In this document: piece by piece, positions 1-6,463 of the stretch
How positions within the stretch are numbered: the stretch's first letter is position 1
Layout: the number at the start of each line of letters is the position of its first letter
Source of the DNA: an uncultured Centipeda sp.
GTDB lineage: Bacteria > Bacillota > Negativicutes > Selenomonadales > Selenomonadaceae
DNA: 6,831 nucleotides
NCBI GenBank assembly: GCA_937925565.1
Contig: CALALM010000211.1
Location: 1 to 6,831 of the forward strand
Reading direction: 5' to 3'
The notes under the pieces: generated by a model
Seen by the model: only the letters and a program-made list of their open reading frames with translations
What the model was told of the DNA's origin: nothing
The model's database searches: none
Program-made: the position numbers and the translations under genes

Positions 1-10
1 CAACGGTCTT

Positions 11-45
11 CCCTCCCACGTTTCAAATATAAGAAAATTATAACA
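11..45 (-). promoter_or_regulatory. Possible leftward extended -10 promoter and ribosome site
   Basis: On the minus strand a perfect TATAAT (42-37) is preceded by TGT, giving an extended -10 (TGtTATAAT). No convincing -35 is seen. Further left is GGGAGG (16-11), and 8 nt after it a TTG occurs at 3-1, right at the window edge. This would fit a short leader for a gene that begins at or just beyond the left edge. The downstream gene cannot be seen, so the call rests on motif quality alone. Confidence 0.35.
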
Positions 46-79
46 CAAGAGAGGGCTTGTTGCCTAATGATTCTTTGTG

Positions 80-120
80 AAAAAATCTGCCTGTAGCAGC
101 CCCCATGCGGGAGGCTCTAC
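80..120 (-). terminator. Probable rho-independent terminator after the WYL remnant
   Basis: Downstream of the WYL-type stop on the minus strand, GTAG-AGCC-t-CCC pairs with GGG-GGCT-g-CTAC around a GCAT loop (120-93), with one-base bulges. Seven nucleotides later there is a run of six T on the minus strand (85-80). Placement 14 bp past the stop codon supports it. The gap between stem and T-run makes it weaker than a textbook terminator. There is no T-run on the plus strand. Confidence 0.5.
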
Positions 121-133
121 ACATAATGAAGAA

Positions 134-565
134 TTACGCTATCTCCTTATAATGCACCGTCAACGTATGCAGTCTTGTGCGGATCACATCTCTGAGTGCC
201 AAAGGCTCGACTGTTTGCACTGCATCCCCATAGTGGATAAAGTAATCCGCGATGAACTCCTCCTCGCCCACATTGTAAAATCCATGGATATAGTACCGCC
301 CATTCTCCTCCACAAGTCGCATGGATGGATAGTGTTCTTTATAAAAGAAATCCCGTCCCTGTGCCGTAATCTCGACGACAAAGGAGAGTGCATCGACACG
401 GCAATAGAGATCCTCTGCGGGATGAGCAAAGGATAAAAGTGGCATCCCCGTCACATCCGTACACTCCTCCACCACAGTGATGCGGCCACACCGAAAGACA
501 CGCGCCTGCCCCATCTCGAAATCATGCGTTGTGTCATACCATAAATGTGATATAATGATAGACAT
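134..565 (-). pseudogene. WYL-domain transcriptional regulator, C-terminal remnant
   Basis: The open frame encodes 143 residues. The end (about residues 83-143: RLVEENGRYYIHGFYN, then DYFIHYGD, VEPLALRDVI and a final HY) has the pattern of the WCX extension at the C-terminus of WYL-domain regulators, where a strand-rich segment is followed by an LxP..LR..I helix. Residues 1-40 (including ARVFRCGRI) resemble the last strands of the WYL core. Complete family members are usually about 300 residues, with an N-terminal winged HTH followed by the full WYL domain; neither is present. A TAG stop lies directly before the first ATG in the same frame, so the protein cannot extend upstream, and no good ribosome site precedes it. 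The plus-strand promoter of the next gene lies within its first codons. I infer a 5'-truncated relic rather than a working regulator. A short free-standing WCX-like protein is possible but less likely. Confidence 0.55.
529..556 (+). promoter_or_regulatory. Promoter of the SAP-domain gene
   Basis: TTGTGT (529-534), a 16-bp spacer, and a perfect TATAAT (551-556) preceded by TGa give an extended -10 sigma-70 promoter. Transcription would start near 563, about 40 bp before the ATG at 604. It is the only well-formed promoter in front of the SAP gene and sits inside the 5' end of the opposing WYL remnant. Confidence 0.7.
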
Positions 566-600
566 CTATTCGTCTGACCTGCTATTTACGAGGAGATGTC
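561..600 (+). promoter_or_regulatory. Perfect 7-bp inverted repeat across the SAP-gene leader
   Basis: GACATCT (561-567) is matched by AGATGTC (594-600) with 26 bp between the arms. The left arm overlaps the expected transcription start. The right arm overlaps the end of the ribosome site GAGGAG (590-595). It could be an operator for a dimeric repressor or a leader hairpin that partly covers the ribosome site. A 7-bp repeat with this spacing can also occur by chance. Confidence 0.3.
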
Positions 601-603
601 ATT

Positions 604-1212
604 ATGACACAGCGTCCTGCATTTGATGAGATTCGCTCATATGAGGAGTTTATAAAATATTATTGGTATCGAACAGAACTCGTAGAGATTTGCAAAAAGC
701 TTGGAATTGCACACAGGGGGGTAAAAAAAGATCTCAATCACAACATTGCAGAATACTTTAAAGGGAACATAGTCAAAGCCACTCCCCAAAAAGAGCAGAT
801 GATATCATCTGGAGCGATTTCCTTGGACACACCATTACTTGCTTGCAACTTTTCGTTCAACACAAAGTTTAGAACATATTTCTCAAATCTGACGAGGGTT
901 TCTCCCTTTAAATTTACAGCAGATATGGCGACCGCATGGCGAAAGGTGAAAGCGGATCACGACACATCGTTTACTATACAGGACATGTTGAATGTATATA
1001 AGGGGATATCGACGTATGCAAAGTATGATTCTTCTGTATGCGAATGGAACCGCTTCTTAAAAGATTTCTGCGCTGATCCCATAAATGACAAGTTCAAATC
1101 AAAATTAAAGGCAGCTGCTATCCTATGGCGAATTGTTCGTGATTCCGATCAACCTAAAATGTATTCACACACATTAGTGCAAGATCATTTAAAACAACTC
1201 GAAAAGCTTTAA
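604..1212 (+). CDS. SAP-domain-containing protein (DUF6434-like C-terminus)
   Basis: A 202-residue soluble protein with no signal peptide or membrane segment. Residues about 12-55 (EEFIKYYWYRTELVEICKKL, then the G-x-KKDLNHNIAEYFKGN stretch) match the SAP helix-extension-helix fold, a small nucleic-acid-binding module. Residues about 80-180 (CNFSFNTKFRTYFS, FKFTADMATAWRKVK, FTIQDMLNVY, WNRFLKDFCAD) match, from memory, the conserved tail of bacterial SAP proteins annotated with DUF6434. The ATG has GAGGAG 8 nt upstream and a good promoter further up. The length is normal for the family and the frame is intact. The cellular role is not established; nucleic-acid binding is inferred from the SAP module only. 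The gene stands alone, divergent from the WYL remnant, and is richer in A and T than the recombinases, so it probably belongs to chromosomal flank or to a different insertion. Confidence 0.75.
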   Translation: MTQRPAFDEIRSYEEFIKYYWYRTELVEICKKLGIAHRGVKKDLNHNIAEYFKGNIVKATPQKEQMISSGAISLDTPLLACNFSFNTKFRTYFSNLTRVSPFKFTADMATAWRKVKADHDTSFTIQDMLNVYKGISTYAKYDSSVCEWNRFLKDFCADPINDKFKSKLKAAAILWRIVRDSDQPKMYSHTLVQDHLKQLEKL

Positions 1213-1337
1213 GGATAACACTTCTTAATTAATTTGTTGACTGTATTGTAAGAAACGCTGATAACTGTAGTCCAACTTCTCTCAGCGCATCTTTTCCCTG
1301 CCAATGTCCCCCTATAGAGTACCAATCTTCATCCGCT
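1213..1337. other. Intergenic stretch with a weak hairpin, convergent gene ends
   Basis: This 125-bp gap separates the stop of the SAP gene from the stop of recombinase C; the two genes converge on it. It holds CGCTGA (1256-1261) pairing with TCAGCG (1282-1287) around a 20-base loop. On the minus strand the stem is followed by TTTCTT, and on the plus strand by CATCTTTTCC. It may serve as a weak bidirectional terminator. A TTAATTAA palindrome lies at 1227-1234. I see no gene, tRNA or clear attachment core here. Confidence 0.35.
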
Positions 1338-2519
1338 TTATTTCCTTAAATAGAACAAACCTCTACATCCATCAACGCCGCTCTCAATCCCACCCTTGAA
1401 AACAACAACAATCTGTCCGTCCTTCTTGACCTCAATGTGATCGAGCAGCCCGCCCCATAGCTCCTCATCAAACGCAACCTGCTCCCCGTCGATACCACAT
1501 ACCGCTTGAATCATGCCCTCCAAGTTGTTTCTCTTGCTCTCCCTCGCGGCAATTTGCTCATCCGACCTCGCCAGATGCCCCTGCTTTTCCATATAGAGCG
1601 CACGAATCTCATTTTCCTGTTTCAGATATGCCGTCTGATCCTGTGCCACCCGTGCGTTTTCGCGAATCAGTGTTTCAAGCCGTTCTGCCAAAACACGGAG
1701 TTCCCGCTCTACTTTATCCCGTTCCTCCGTCAGCTCCTCCATCTGGCAAACGCTGTCAATTAGGGAGCGGAGTTCCGCGATTACGTTCTCTTTGACTTCC
1801 ACCAAGCAGTTCAGAGCCTTGACGAAAGCCTGTTTGATTTCCTCCTCCGTCAAGTGCCTCGTGCCGCACGGCTTTCCCTTGTGTGCATATTTCTTGTTGC
1901 AGCGGTAGATGCCCCTGCGGTACTTGTCCGTCGAATGCCACACCTTAGCCCCGTACCATCCGCCGCAACAGCCGCATTTGATCTTGTTCGCGAAGATACT
2001 CACGCCGCTGTGCTTCCCGTTCTGCTCTCTGCGTTTTATCTCCGATTGCACAAAGTCGAACAAGTCCGGCGGGATAATCGCCTCGTGATGTTCTTCCACA
2101 TAGTACTGCGGAATCTCCCCTGTGTTCTTCCGTCGCGTCTTATCGAGGAAGTCTGCCGTATACTCTTTCTGGATCAGTGCATCGCCACGGTACTTCTCAT
2201 TTGTAAGGATGGAGCGCACTGTGGAGATGTACCACTTGTCCTTTCCCGACGGGGATTTGATGCCCTGTTTCTCCAGTTCCTTGGTAATAGCGTAGAAGGA
2301 TCGCCCGCCGAGGAAGAGTTTGTAGATGAGCTTCACCACTTTCGCCTGCTCCTCGTTGATTTTGAAATCCTTGTCATAGCCGAGAAAGGCACTGTAGCCC
2401 ACACTGGTCTTGCCCTCGGCGAACTGCTTGCGCTTGCCCCATGTGGTGTTCTCCGAGATGCTGCGGCTTTCCTCCTGCGCTAGGCTGGACATAATCGTTA
2501 TAAGGAGTTCCCCCTTCAC
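1338..2519 (-). pseudogene. Large serine recombinase C, lacking the catalytic domain
   Basis: The frame gives 393 residues from a GTG at 2519. It begins directly at the segment KGELLITIMSSLAQEESRS, which in recombinase B is around residue 140. What remains is the recombinase DNA-binding domain (about 30-165), a zinc ribbon with C182, C185, C207 and C218, a coiled-coil region (about 235-335, with ENARVAQDQTAY) and a C-terminal strand domain. The resolvase domain with the nucleophilic serine and the catalytic arginines is absent, so it cannot cut or join DNA. The frame is open upstream of the GTG as far as the end of gene B, but those codons show no resolvase similarity. There is no ribosome site at the GTG, and the B terminator lies upstream. 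About 415 bp of the 5' end are missing, while the remaining 1.2 kb have no stop or frameshift, which points to a recent loss. A residual DNA-binding role is conceivable but expression looks unlikely. Confidence 0.85.
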
Positions 2520-2524
2520 GCTTA

Positions 2525-2586
2525 CTTTGATACGCTGGCATTTTTCCTTTGAACCCTTACATTTTCCCTGTACTCTGACATTTTTC
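2525..2586 (-). repeat. Three degenerate 20-bp tandem repeats at the recombinase C junction
   Basis: On the minus strand, GAAAAATGTCAGAGTACAGG (2586-2567), GAAAATGTAAGGGTTCAAAG (2566-2547) and a third unit starting GAAAAATGCCAGCGTATCA (from 2546) start exactly 20 bp apart. The shared core is GAAAAATG-[TC]-[CA]AG-N-GT-N-CA. The same stretch also contains short inverted pairs on the plus strand: CCCTG (2566-2570) with CAGGG (2586-2590), and TGACA (2576-2580) with TGTCA (2591-2595). It sits between the B terminator and the first codon with recombinase C similarity. It may be an element end or recombinase-binding array, but no function is proven. Confidence 0.5.
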
Positions 2587-2594
2587 AGGGTGTC

Positions 2595-2641
2595 AAAATA
2601 AGAAAAGAGCGGGCATCGGCTTGTCTCACCGGCTCCCGCTC
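2595..2641 (-). terminator. Rho-independent terminator of the recombinase operon
   Basis: Starting 5 bp past the stop of recombinase B, GAGCGGG (2641-2635) pairs with CCCGCTC (2613-2607), with an inner CGG/CCG pairing. It is followed on the minus strand by TTTTCTTATTTT (2606-2595). GC-rich stem, T-rich tail and position all agree. It should end transcripts running through recombinases A and B before they reach recombinase C. Confidence 0.85.
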
Positions 2642-2646
2642 GTCGT

Positions 2647-4221
2647 TTATCTGTCCAGTTTTATCTCGCTCCCGTCCTTGAACGTGACGGTCACTTTGCT
2701 CTTATCGTGCACGGTGATGAAATCCACCATCGAAAGCCAGAGATCGTCATCGAACGTATCGATTAAATCCTGTTCTCTGAGTTTTCCCAGAAAAATGGAA
2801 ACTTGTTCGCCCCGGACTGTTCGATCGCTTATCTGTTCGACGATCTCATCATACCGCTTCTTTGCGCTTTCGTACCGCTCGACAAGGCTTTGGTAGCGTT
2901 CCTCGTATGCCGTCTGGTCTTGGGCAATACGGGCATTTTCCTTAATGCAGTCCTCCACCAGTCTTGCCGTAACATTCAGTTCATTTTCCAGTGCCCTGCG
3001 CTCCTCGAGAAGTGCCGTGGTGGAGAACAGCTTGTCCCGCATCATTTCGTAGGTAGAGATAATCTCCTCTTTTTCGGCAAGCAGCAGATTGACGGCACGA
3101 ACGAACAGTTCCTTGATTTCGTCCTCTGTAAAATGCGGCGTGCTGCATTTCGTGCCACGAAACTTGTGATTGCATTGCCAAATAACCCGTTTGTACTTGT
3201 CCGTGGAGTGCCACGTTTTCGAGCCGTACCAAGAACCACAGTCGCCGCATCTGAGTTTGCTCGAGAAAATGCTGACAGAGCTGATTCTGTCCCTCCCCCG
3301 CTTGCGCCCCTCCATCATCCGCTGCACCATGTCATAAACATCCGGGTCGATGATCGGCGCGTGACTGTGCTCCACATAGTAACTCGGGACTTGCCCGGTG
3401 TTCCTGACAGTTTTCTTGGTTAGAAAATCCGGGGTGAATGTCTTTTGGAGAAGTGCCCGCCCACAGTATTTCTCATTGCGAAGAATGCTTTTGACGGTGC
3501 TGTCGCTCCATCGTGTTTTCCCACCAGGCGTTTTTATTCCTTCCTCGGTCAGAACTTTCGCGATGCCGTAAGGGGACATCCCCTTGATGTAAAGCGCGTA
3601 AATCCTGCGGATCACCTTTGCCTCTTCCTCGTTGATGACAAGCGAACCATCCGCGCCTTTGTCATAACCGAGAAAATGGCTGTAGCCGAGGCTGAATTTT
3701 CCATCCGTCATTTTCTTGCGGATGCCCCAATTCACATTCTCTGAGATGGAGCGGGATTCCTCCTGACTGAGGCTCGCCAAAATGGTCAATAGCATTTCCA
3801 CTTTGGGATCAAATGTTTTAAGGTTCTCCTTCTCAAACCACACCTCTACCCCATGCTCTTTTAGTTTCCGTATGGTTGTGAGGCTGTCCACGGTGTTTCT
3901 CGCAAAGCGCGACACGGATTTCGTGAGAATCAGTTGGATTTTGCCGTCCAGAGCATCCTGCACCATCGCCTTGAACGCCTCACGCTTCCGGGTATTGCAG
4001 CCGCTGATTCCTTCATCGGCATATACCTTGACGAACACCCAATCCGCACGACTCTTGATGTACCGCTCGTAGTAATCACATTGGGCGGCATAGCTGGTCT
4101 GCTGTTCCTCCTCATCCGTAGAAACTCGCGCATACGCCGCAACTTTACGCTTTTCTGTGGCAGATAAGGGCTGCGCCGAGAATTTATTGACGCTGGCGGG
4201 GATGACCGTTACGCTTCTCAT
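2647..4221 (-). CDS. Large serine recombinase B (site-specific integrase/excisionase)
   Basis: A 524-residue protein of typical family length, expected to catalyse site-specific DNA integration or excision through a 5'-phosphoserine intermediate. The resolvase domain (about 25-165) contains YARVS with the nucleophile S34, the YADEGISG loop (about 67-74), and SRFARN with R105 and R108. The recombinase DNA-binding domain spans about 170-305. The zinc ribbon has C325, C328, C350 and C359. A long coiled-coil segment (about 380-465) includes ENARIAQDQTAY. The ATG at 4221 is preceded by AAGGAGG (4238-4232) with a 10-nt gap. The start lies inside the end of gene A (38-bp overlap), so translation is probably coupled. 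It ends just before a strong terminator. All visible catalytic residues are present. It is clearly paralogous to C, with near-identical stretches such as QEESRSISEN and WHSTDKYKR. Partnership with A in one reaction is inferred from coupling, not shown. Confidence 0.93.
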   Translation of the reverse strand: MRSVTVIPASVNKFSAQPLSATEKRKVAAYARVSTDEEEQQTSYAAQCDYYERYIKSRADWVFVKVYADEGISGCNTRKREAFKAMVQDALDGKIQLILTKSVSRFARNTVDSLTTIRKLKEHGVEVWFEKENLKTFDPKVEMLLTILASLSQEESRSISENVNWGIRKKMTDGKFSLGYSHFLGYDKGADGSLVINEEEAKVIRRIYALYIKGMSPYGIAKVLTEEGIKTPGGKTRWSDSTVKSILRNEKYCGRALLQKTFTPDFLTKKTVRNTGQVPSYYVEHSHAPIIDPDVYDMVQRMMEGRKRGRDRISSVSIFSSKLRCGDCGSWYGSKTWHSTDKYKRVIWQCNHKFRGTKCSTPHFTEDEIKELFVRAVNLLLAEKEEIISTYEMMRDKLFSTTALLEERRALENELNVTARLVEDCIKENARIAQDQTAYEERYQSLVERYESAKKRYDEIVEQISDRTVRGEQVSIFLGKLREQDLIDTFDDDLWLSMVDFITVHDKSKVTVTFKDGSEIKLDR

Positions 4222-5851
4222 TGTCTATTCGCCTCCTTGTGGCAATGCGCCGTTCCTGCTTTTTCAGTTCAACCGCCCGCCGCTTTTGGACGGTATCGAA
4301 CAGTTCTTTGCTGACAATCGGTGCGTGGTCATTCTCGATAACCTCATCCACACCACTTTCCGTAAACTGTCCCTTGATGGTTCGATTGCCGATGTAGAAA
4401 TCACTGTCGAGAACTGTTGTTACCACACGGCGGGAAAATCTGCCCCGAATGCTCTGATAGCCCTTGGATTCGAGTTCACGCGAAATGTCGGAGATGTTCC
4501 ATCCTTCGGCATAGTATTGATACACCAACTGCACGGCTTCTGCCTCTTTTGGAACAATCACATAACCGTTTTGACTCCATGTGTAGCCGAAGGGCTTTCT
4601 GTGCGGGTCGGTGTATTTCTTCTCGTCCTGACTGAAATAATGGATGCGGGCGGTTTTCACCGTGCCATCATAAAAATGGAAGACGAGACTGTCCGTATCT
4701 GTGGTGAGAATCTTCTCCACGGTCTTGGCAAACACATCCTCATCAAATTCGGATAACCCCAGAACCTCACGACACGCCTCCCACAGACGATACCCACGGA
4801 TGTTCCTTGCATCGCACATTCGCTTGTGAATTTTGCCGTAGCAAAACCAATGCTCCTGCAAGCCGTCATGCCTGTTGGTTTTGGTCACGCCCTTGACGAA
4901 GTGTGCGCCGCATCTTCCGCAGATGATTTTTGCCGAGAAACAGCTTGGCTTTACAATGCGGTGTGCCGCCGGGTTGAACTCGTAGCTCGTCTTGATTTTC
5001 TCCTGTACCTTCTCGAACGTCTCGCGCTCGATGATCGGTTCGTGATTATCGGTGACGAGGTAGCGCGGAAGCTGCCCTGTGTTCTTGAAAATTTTGTGCG
5101 TCCGAGGATTCTCCGTAAAATACCGCTGAAGGATGACATCGCCGATGTAAACCGGATTCTCCAAAACATAGTGGATGAACGGTATCGAACAGGCATGTCC
5201 GTTCTCCTTGAGCCATTTTGCTGTGCGCCCAAGAGGGACATCCTTTAGGAAGTTATCGAATATGACGCGGACAGCCTTTGCCTCCTCCTCACAGACAACG
5301 AAGGTTTCTCCATTCCAACGATAACCGTAAGCTGCGACATGCCATTGCTTCCCTCGCTCGAATTTCTTCCGGATCGCCCATTTGGCATTCTCGGACTGAC
5401 TGCGGCTTTCCTCTTCCGCAAAGCCTGCCAAAATGCTGAGTAAAAGTTCACCGTCAGACGAGAGGGTATGTATATTCTCCTTCTCGAACCACACTTCTAC
5501 GCCGATGGACTTTAGATGGCGCACGGTTTCCAATAGATCAACCGTGCTGCGGGCAAACCGCGAAATGCTCTTGCAGAGAACAATGTCTATTTTCCCGGCA
5601 TTGCAGTCGTCGATGAGACGCTGAAATTCTGCTCTGCGTCGGATGTCGCCGCCGGAGATTCCGCTGTCTGCATAAACGCCGACATAAATCCATTCAGGAT
5701 TCCTTTGGATAAGTTCGCTGAAATAGCTGATCTGCGCGGAAAGCGAGTGGTTCAGCCGATCCGATTCCATCGAGATACGGGCATACGCCGCTACACGCTT
5801 TCTCTGCTTTAGGGCAGTAACAACGGGCTCGATTTTTCTTACCTCTGCCAC
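4184..5851 (-). CDS. Large serine recombinase A with duplicated DNA-binding domain
   Basis: A 555-residue protein starting at GTG 5851, chosen because AAGGAGG (5866-5860) lies 8 nt upstream. An in-frame TTG at 5905 has no such site and would overlap the previous gene. The resolvase domain (about 18-160) has YARIS with nucleophile S27, YADSGISGGD, and SRFARS with R98 and R101. The first recombinase domain spans about 165-285. The zinc ribbon has C311, C314, C337 and C346. From about 417 to 525 a second recombinase-like domain follows (FGYTW, then EAEAVQLVYQYYAEGWNISD, YIGNRTIKGQF, ENDHAPIVSKELFDTVQ). It mirrors the first one (YGYRW, EEEAKAVRVIF, YIGDVILQRYF, DNHEPIIERETFEKVQ). The usual long coiled coil is missing. 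The tail is very basic (residues 524-555). It overlaps gene B by 38 bp and probably shares its mRNA. All visible catalytic residues are intact. It probably acts in integration or excision of the element; which role falls to A and which to B cannot be told. Confidence 0.92.
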   Translation of the reverse strand: MAEVRKIEPVVTALKQRKRVAAYARISMESDRLNHSLSAQISYFSELIQRNPEWIYVGVYADSGISGGDIRRRAEFQRLIDDCNAGKIDIVLCKSISRFARSTVDLLETVRHLKSIGVEVWFEKENIHTLSSDGELLLSILAGFAEEESRSQSENAKWAIRKKFERGKQWHVAAYGYRWNGETFVVCEEEAKAVRVIFDNFLKDVPLGRTAKWLKENGHACSIPFIHYVLENPVYIGDVILQRYFTENPRTHKIFKNTGQLPRYLVTDNHEPIIERETFEKVQEKIKTSYEFNPAAHRIVKPSCFSAKIICGRCGAHFVKGVTKTNRHDGLQEHWFCYGKIHKRMCDARNIRGYRLWEACREVLGLSEFDEDVFAKTVEKILTTDTDSLVFHFYDGTVKTARIHYFSQDEKKYTDPHRKPFGYTWSQNGYVIVPKEAEAVQLVYQYYAEGWNISDISRELESKGYQSIRGRFSRRVVTTVLDSDFYIGNRTIKGQFTESGVDEVIENDHAPIVSKELFDTVQKRRAVELKKQERRIATRRRIDNEKRNGHPRQRQ

Positions 5852-5876
5852 TCTATCAACCTCCTTTCTTCTACTA

Positions 5877-5925
5877 TATATTGCTCTACAAAGCGGATTT
5901 ATCAAGCATTTTCCGAGATAAGCCT
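5877..5925 (-). promoter_or_regulatory. Weak promoter candidate ahead of recombinase A
   Basis: On the minus strand, TTGATA overlapping the end of the SHOCT gene (near 5907-5902) is followed about 17 bp later by AATATATAG (near 5884-5876), ahead of the AAGGAGG of recombinase A. The -10 match is imperfect and depends on the spacing chosen. It could give the recombinases their own transcript, separate from the polymerase and HTH genes. Confidence 0.25.
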
Positions 5926-6072
5926 ACCAAGATACGGCTGATATTTTGCAAGGAGCATGCTGTCGATTTCAGCATACTCATCCGCTGTGATGAGCCCCTT
6001 TGCCCGCATGGTCTTTGCTACGGAGAGAGACATGTGGTAGAGCATATCCGCGCGGTACTGGTCTTTACGCAT
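5902..6072 (-). CDS. Small SHOCT-type protein of mobile elements
   Basis: A 56-residue protein beginning MRKDQYRADMLYHMSLSV. The second half, AKTMRAKGLITADEYAEID followed by LLAKYQPYLGRL, fits the SHOCT-like short helical motif (L..GLIT.EEY..ID..LL.KY.P..G.L). This motif is recurrent, in my memory, in small proteins encoded next to recombinases in Firmicutes mobile elements. The ATG at 6072 overlaps the stop of the HTH gene by 8 nt, and a GGCGGTGG stretch just upstream, which also encodes the previous protein's GGG run, may serve as ribosome site. The frame is open to 6318, but that extension overlaps the HTH gene and looks like shadow coding, so I reject it. No membrane segment or enzyme motif is visible. 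The role is unknown; co-regulation with the recombinases is inferred from position. Confidence 0.75.
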   Translation of the reverse strand: MRKDQYRADMLYHMSLSVAKTMRAKGLITADEYAEIDSMLLAKYQPYLGRLISENA

Positions 6073-6460
6073 GGACACCACCGCCTTGAAACCGCTCCGC
6101 GACATAACAGGCATGGGAGCAATACTTCCGATGCTCACGCCGATAGGCAGAAAATATCCTGCCGCAATGAGCGCAGCGACAGGTTTCGCCCGTAGGCTTA
6201 TTTCCTTTGTCACGATTTCTGCTCCACCATGTCTCCCGGCACTGAACCGAACAGAACTTCCGCTGCTTTCTCTTTGGTATCTGGACCAGAGGCTTTCCGC
6301 AAGCAAGGCACACAGCAAATGAACGATTCCCCGTCAGTTCGTTGTTGCGACAAAAGGACTTCACCGTATTGACAGATATGCCCATCAGCAGGGCAATCTT
6401 TTTATATCCGAGGCCATCTCTGCGCAGCACGTGGATTTGTTGTTTCTGTTCTTCTGTCAT
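6065..6460 (-). CDS. HTH protein with two C-terminal zinc fingers, probable element regulator
   Basis: A 131-residue protein. Residues about 3-40 form a sigma-region-4 or resolvase-type helix-turn-helix (EEQKQQIHVLRRDGLGYKKI, then LMGISVNTVKSFCRRN-like sequence). Two treble-clef-like zinc sites follow. The first uses C51, C54, C70 and C74 (CLACGKP to KFCSVQC). The second uses C96, C99, C114 and C118 (CAHCGRIF to KYCSHAC). The tail is FQGGGVHA. The ATG at 6460 has AGGAGG (6476-6471) 10 nt upstream, and this ribosome site is buried in the 3' arm of a long hairpin. The gene follows the polymerase by 54 bp and overlaps the SHOCT gene by 8 nt. Proteins of this layout are familiar as small regulators, sometimes annotated sigma-70-like, next to recombinases of Firmicutes elements. 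DNA binding is inferred from the HTH; the target is unknown. Confidence 0.8.
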   Translation of the reverse strand: MTEEQKQQIHVLRRDGLGYKKIALLMGISVNTVKSFCRNNELTGNRSFAVCLACGKPLVQIPKRKQRKFCSVQCRETWWSRNRDKGNKPTGETCRCAHCGRIFSAYRREHRKYCSHACYVAERFQGGGVHA

Positions 6461-6463
6461 AGC

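Noticed and set aside
77..436. Plus-strand open frame of 119 residues opposite the WYL remnant
   Set aside because: It has no ribosome site, crosses the minus-strand terminator hairpin, and its protein shows no recognisable pattern, while the opposite strand gives clear WYL C-terminal sequence.
1854..2483. Plus-strand open frame of 209 residues opposite recombinase C
   Set aside because: Its length comes from the codon bias of the recombinase on the other strand. The protein is a low-complexity run of hydrophobic and arginine residues without start signals.
1338..2519. Recombinase C as a functional catalytic-free regulator
   Set aside because: Its GTG has no ribosome site, a strong terminator lies upstream, and the truncation point fits a recombination or deletion break better than a designed domain border.
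2525..2586. CRISPR array
   Set aside because: The three repeat units are directly adjacent, have a 20-bp period with no spacers, are degenerate, and no cas genes are present.
2803..3423. Plus-strand open frame of 206 residues opposite recombinase B
   Set aside because: Antisense shadow of a well-supported recombinase, with no ribosome site and no family resemblance.
4157..4756. Plus-strand open frame of 199 residues opposite the end of recombinase A and the start of B
   Set aside because: Antisense shadow spanning two real genes, with no start signal or recognisable domain.
5852..5905. TTG start at 5905 for recombinase A
   Set aside because: It has no ribosome site, whereas GTG 5851 has AAGGAGG at 8 nt and gives the usual short lead-in to the resolvase domain.
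6073..6318. Longer N-terminus for the SHOCT-type protein, up to 6318
   Set aside because: It would overlap most of the HTH/zinc-finger gene. The protein in that stretch looks like frame-shifted zinc-finger coding, and the known-looking sequence starts at MRKDQY (6072).
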